Shown here: in pieces, positions 31,996 through 33,463 of the stretch | How the letters are laid out: each line of letters begins with the position of its first letter | Position numbering within the stretch: position 1 is the first letter of the stretch | Source: Trueperaceae bacterium | GTDB lineage: Bacteria > Deinococcota > Deinococci > Deinococcales > Trueperaceae | NCBI GenBank assembly: GCA_030147925.1 | Contig: JASBUK010000077.1 | Coordinates: forward strand, 1-33,463 | Length of the DNA stretch: 33,463 bases | Direction of reading: 5' to 3' | The notes under the pieces: model-generated | The model's database searches: none | What the model was told of the DNA's origin: nothing | What the model saw: only the letters and a program-made list of their open reading frames with translations | Translations under genes and position numbers: made by a program

Positions 31996-32860
31996 TTTCA
32001 ACCTCCAGTTGTAAGTCCCCTGTGCGCAACTGCACTTCCAAAGATGCTGCGGCTTCCCCTAGCGTAGCTTCGACATGTCCCCCCATCATGCGCCGTTTTG
32101 TTTGCAGGGATTCTTTAAGTTCAGCCGGGCCTTTAAAATCGAGATCACCGATATTAACGTCTGCTGTTATTTTGACGCTCGAGCCCTTTAAGAGCTTAAT
32201 ATCAACATCACCTGCGGTTAACTGAACGCGGTGCTCACCCTCGCTTAAGAGCAAGCCAACATCGAGATCACCTGCACTCATGCTCAAATCAATACCGCCT
32301 AAATTAGTGGCGTTAATATCTCCGGCCAGTAAATTGCCTTTTAGGTAAGGAACGCCGTCAATATCAACATCTCCGGCTTTGCTCTTTAACTCCACTCCAT
32401 AGCCCGGTGGAATGCGAACGTTCAGGTCATCCATACGGCGCATAAATCCTGTGATCAAGCCAGCTAAGCTTTTATCTTCAGCACGCTCATAAGCAATGAG
32501 ATAATCATTGCCCTGCTTGCGAATCGTCGCCTTGCCGTCAACTGCAGGCGCGGTTAAAGACGGGTCAAGCCGGATAGAAAGGTCGCCTGCCAGCACATTA
32601 ATACGCACCCAGCTAAGACCCTGTGGTGTTTTGACGGCAGCGGGGTCGGGGGCTTTGGCTGCTGCAAACGGCATGTCACTAGCTTCTGCGTTATCGCTAG
32701 ACTCGCCTACAGCCGCCTGCTTGCTAACCTCCTGAGCAACATCGTCAACGGCAGTCTCGGCCTTATCAATGTCCTCTAGTGCCGATAAGAGTAGATCAGC
32801 TTCCTCCTGACTGATTTTGCCTTCTGCTAACAAGGCTTTAACGCGTTCTTGTTCCGTCAT
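31988..32860 (-). CDS. DUF4097 (toastrack-like) protein with N-terminal SHOCT-like domain
   Basis: 290 residues, with AGGAG before the ATG. Residues 1-30 are the SHOCT-like module (VKALLAEGKISQEEADLLLSAL). An acidic, alanine-rich linker spans about 32-80. From about 85 onward the protein has repeating beta strands with a recurring GD (LAGDLSIRL, KAGDVDIDG, LAGDINATN, SAGDLDVGL, TAGDVDIKL, NIGDLDFKG, RTGDLQLEV), the pattern of DUF4097 single-stranded beta-helix domains. Related YvlB/LiaX proteins take part in cell-envelope stress responses. There is no signal peptide. It is the middle gene of a three-gene operon. Confidence 0.85.
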   Translation of the reverse strand: MTEQERVKALLAEGKISQEEADLLLSALEDIDKAETAVDDVAQEVSKQAAVGESSDNAEASDMPFAAAKAPDPAAVKTPQGLSWVRINVLAGDLSIRLDPSLTAPAVDGKATIRKQGNDYLIAYERAEDKSLAGLITGFMRRMDDLNVRIPPGYGVELKSKAGDVDIDGVPYLKGNLLAGDINATNLGGIDLSMSAGDLDVGLLLSEGEHRVQLTAGDVDIKLLKGSSVKITADVNIGDLDFKGPAELKESLQTKRRMMGGHVEATLGEAAASLEVQLRTGDLQLEVESD

Positions 32861-32868
32861 TTTGTCTC

Positions 32869-33063
32869 CTAAAAGTGCGTGAGCGATTTGGTTGTTTTGC
32901 TGGCCTGGGGCTCGAGCCGCTCGGCCAGTAAACGCAAGCCCTGCGCTAAAGAGGCGCGTAGCGAGAGGCGAGGCGCCAGACTCCTTAGCCGGACTACCTG
33001 CGCCCTTTGCTCTTTTTCCACAATTTCGGCCCTAACCAGATACTCCAAATAAAACGGATTCAT
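32869..33063 (-). CDS. Small hypothetical protein leading the SHOCT/DUF4097 operon
   Basis: 64 residues (MNPFYLEYLVRAEIVEKEQR start) with a strong AAGGAGG 4-6 nt before the ATG and a near-consensus promoter upstream, so it is very likely real. The sequence is helical, with an Arg/Leu-rich middle (LRSLAPRLSLRASLAQGLRL). No signal peptide or recognised domain. It ends 8 nt before the DUF4097-like gene. Confidence 0.7.
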   Translation of the reverse strand: MNPFYLEYLVRAEIVEKEQRAQVVRLRSLAPRLSLRASLAQGLRLLAERLEPQASKTTKSLTHF

Positions 33064-33083
33064 AACGCCTCCTTTCTTAAATG

Positions 33084-33113
33084 AGTATAAAGCTATAGCT
33101 TATTGTTTGTCAA
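33084..33113 (-). promoter_or_regulatory. Promoter and operator of the SHOCT/DUF4097 operon
   Basis: On the minus strand a perfect TTGACA (33108-33113) and TATACT (33084-33089) are 18 bp apart. The spacer begins with or contains the perfect palindrome AAGCTATAGCTT (33090-33101), placed where a repressor would block polymerase. The transcript start would fall shortly before the ribosome site at about 33070. Confidence 0.7.
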
Positions 33114-33297
33114 TATTTATTTTATATATTATAAAGTTTAACTATATATAATCACAGGAACAAGTTTTTCGGCGACCAAAACAGCTAGTGGGTGCTTTGC
33201 GGTCAGTGGTTGGTAGGAAACCTTTCACTTTTCTCTTTTCCCGGCTCATCTGACAGCCATGCGTAGCCGGAACTTTCACCGCCTTTTTATGCCTACA
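33114..33297. other. AT-rich then unassigned sequence upstream of the DUF4097 operon
   Basis: 33114-33160 is extremely AT-rich (TATATATT-like stretches), perhaps an UP-type element for the strong promoter beside it. The remainder up to 33297 shows no gene; it contains a CTTTCACTTTTCTCTTTT pyrimidine run resembling the one in the element at 10240-10290. Confidence 0.4.
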
Positions 33298-33463
33298 GTG
33301 CGGCAAAAATCCGTATCAAAGCAGGGTGCAACATTGCCTACGGGGATGAAGCTGGAAGCGAAAAGGCGTCGAAGCGTAGGGTGTCAAAGGTAACAAGAGG
33401 GTGTTTAGCACAGGTTTGCGCTCTCAAGGCTGCCATACCGGCAGCACCTTGTTCGGACCAGTG
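33298..33463 (+). mobile_element. Possible group II intron 5' region, cut by window edge
   Basis: GTGCGGC at 33298 fits the GUGYG start of group II introns. The following 160 bases hold no gene but several potential RNA stems: CCTACG (33337-33342) with CGTAGG (33375-33380), and CAAGGCTGCC (33425-33434) with GGCAG-CA-CCTTG (33440-33451). The GGTAACAAGAGGG segment also resembles intron domain I as I recall it. Without domain V or the reverse-transcriptase gene, which would lie beyond the window, this is tentative. Confidence 0.35.

Larger units (their letters stand above)
1400..32917. repeat. Highly iterated palindrome GCTCGAGC (34 scattered copies)
   Basis: Starts by hand count: 1400, 2170, 2629, 3343, 4358, 7353, 9024, 9903, 10550, 10760, 11657, 12241, 13440, 13884, 14366, 15043, 15897, 17344, 17491, 19407, 20165, 21624, 22323, 22456, 24132, 26348, 26761, 27076, 28880, 30386, 30419, 30887, 32177, 32910. 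Only three further CTCGAG cores lack the flanking G and C. Copies encode Leu-Glu, Ser-Ser or Ala-Arg-Ala depending on phase, so selection is at the DNA level. None occurs in the IS1 end, the higBA pair or the right-edge sequence. Confidence 0.9.

Overview
The window looks like chromosomal DNA of a diderm bacterium with roughly 50% GC. I infer a member of the Deinococcota (Truepera-like). The grounds are the mix of LptC/LptA-like export proteins, DUF2089 and SHOCT/DUF4097 genes, a long hem cluster and start codons that look leaderless. No rRNA or other decisive taxonomic marker is present. Starts are a mix of ATG, GTG and TTG, mostly with good AGGAGG sites.

Layout. 1-360: the end of an IS1-family element and a degraded duplication of the neighbouring gene end. 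361-3895 (minus): a TPR/rhomboid protease and arginine decarboxylase SpeA. 4204-8553 (plus): a PKD lipoprotein and a lipoprotein subtilase with two C-terminal PPC domains, closed by a strong terminator. 8740-12056 (minus): a CorC-type transporter-associated protein and a coiled-coil/LysM lipoprotein, separated by a small mobile-element-like repeat. 12266-12841: an unrecognised protein.

12952-23014 (plus) is the core: hemA-hemC-hemD-hemB, a histidine kinase and OmpR-type regulator, hemE, a vapBC toxin-antitoxin pair, hemF, a broken short-chain dehydrogenase and hemH. Together these cover most of the route from glutamyl-tRNA to protoheme. Glutamate-1-semialdehyde aminomutase and protoporphyrinogen oxidase are not here. 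The embedded two-component system and a tandem 11-bp repeat before hemA suggest dedicated regulation. HemH carries all four cysteine ligands known from [2Fe-2S] mitochondrial-type ferrochelatases.

23186-24520 (minus) is the primary sigma factor, converging on hemH across a bidirectional terminator. 24946-27235 (plus) holds three coupled LptC/LptA-like envelope genes. 27324-28019 (minus) is a HigBA-type pair with an intact antitoxin and a toxin broken by a stop and a frameshift. Hsp20, miaA, dnaJ, a DUF2089 regulator, a small unknown protein and a three-gene SHOCT/DUF4097 operon follow. The right edge may hold the 5' part of a group II intron.

The most striking signal is not a gene. The perfect 8-bp palindrome GCTCGAGC occurs 34 times by hand count, on a background expectation below one. 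It lies in all three codon phases and in nearly every gene block, and looks like a lineage-specific counterpart of the cyanobacterial HIP1 repeat.
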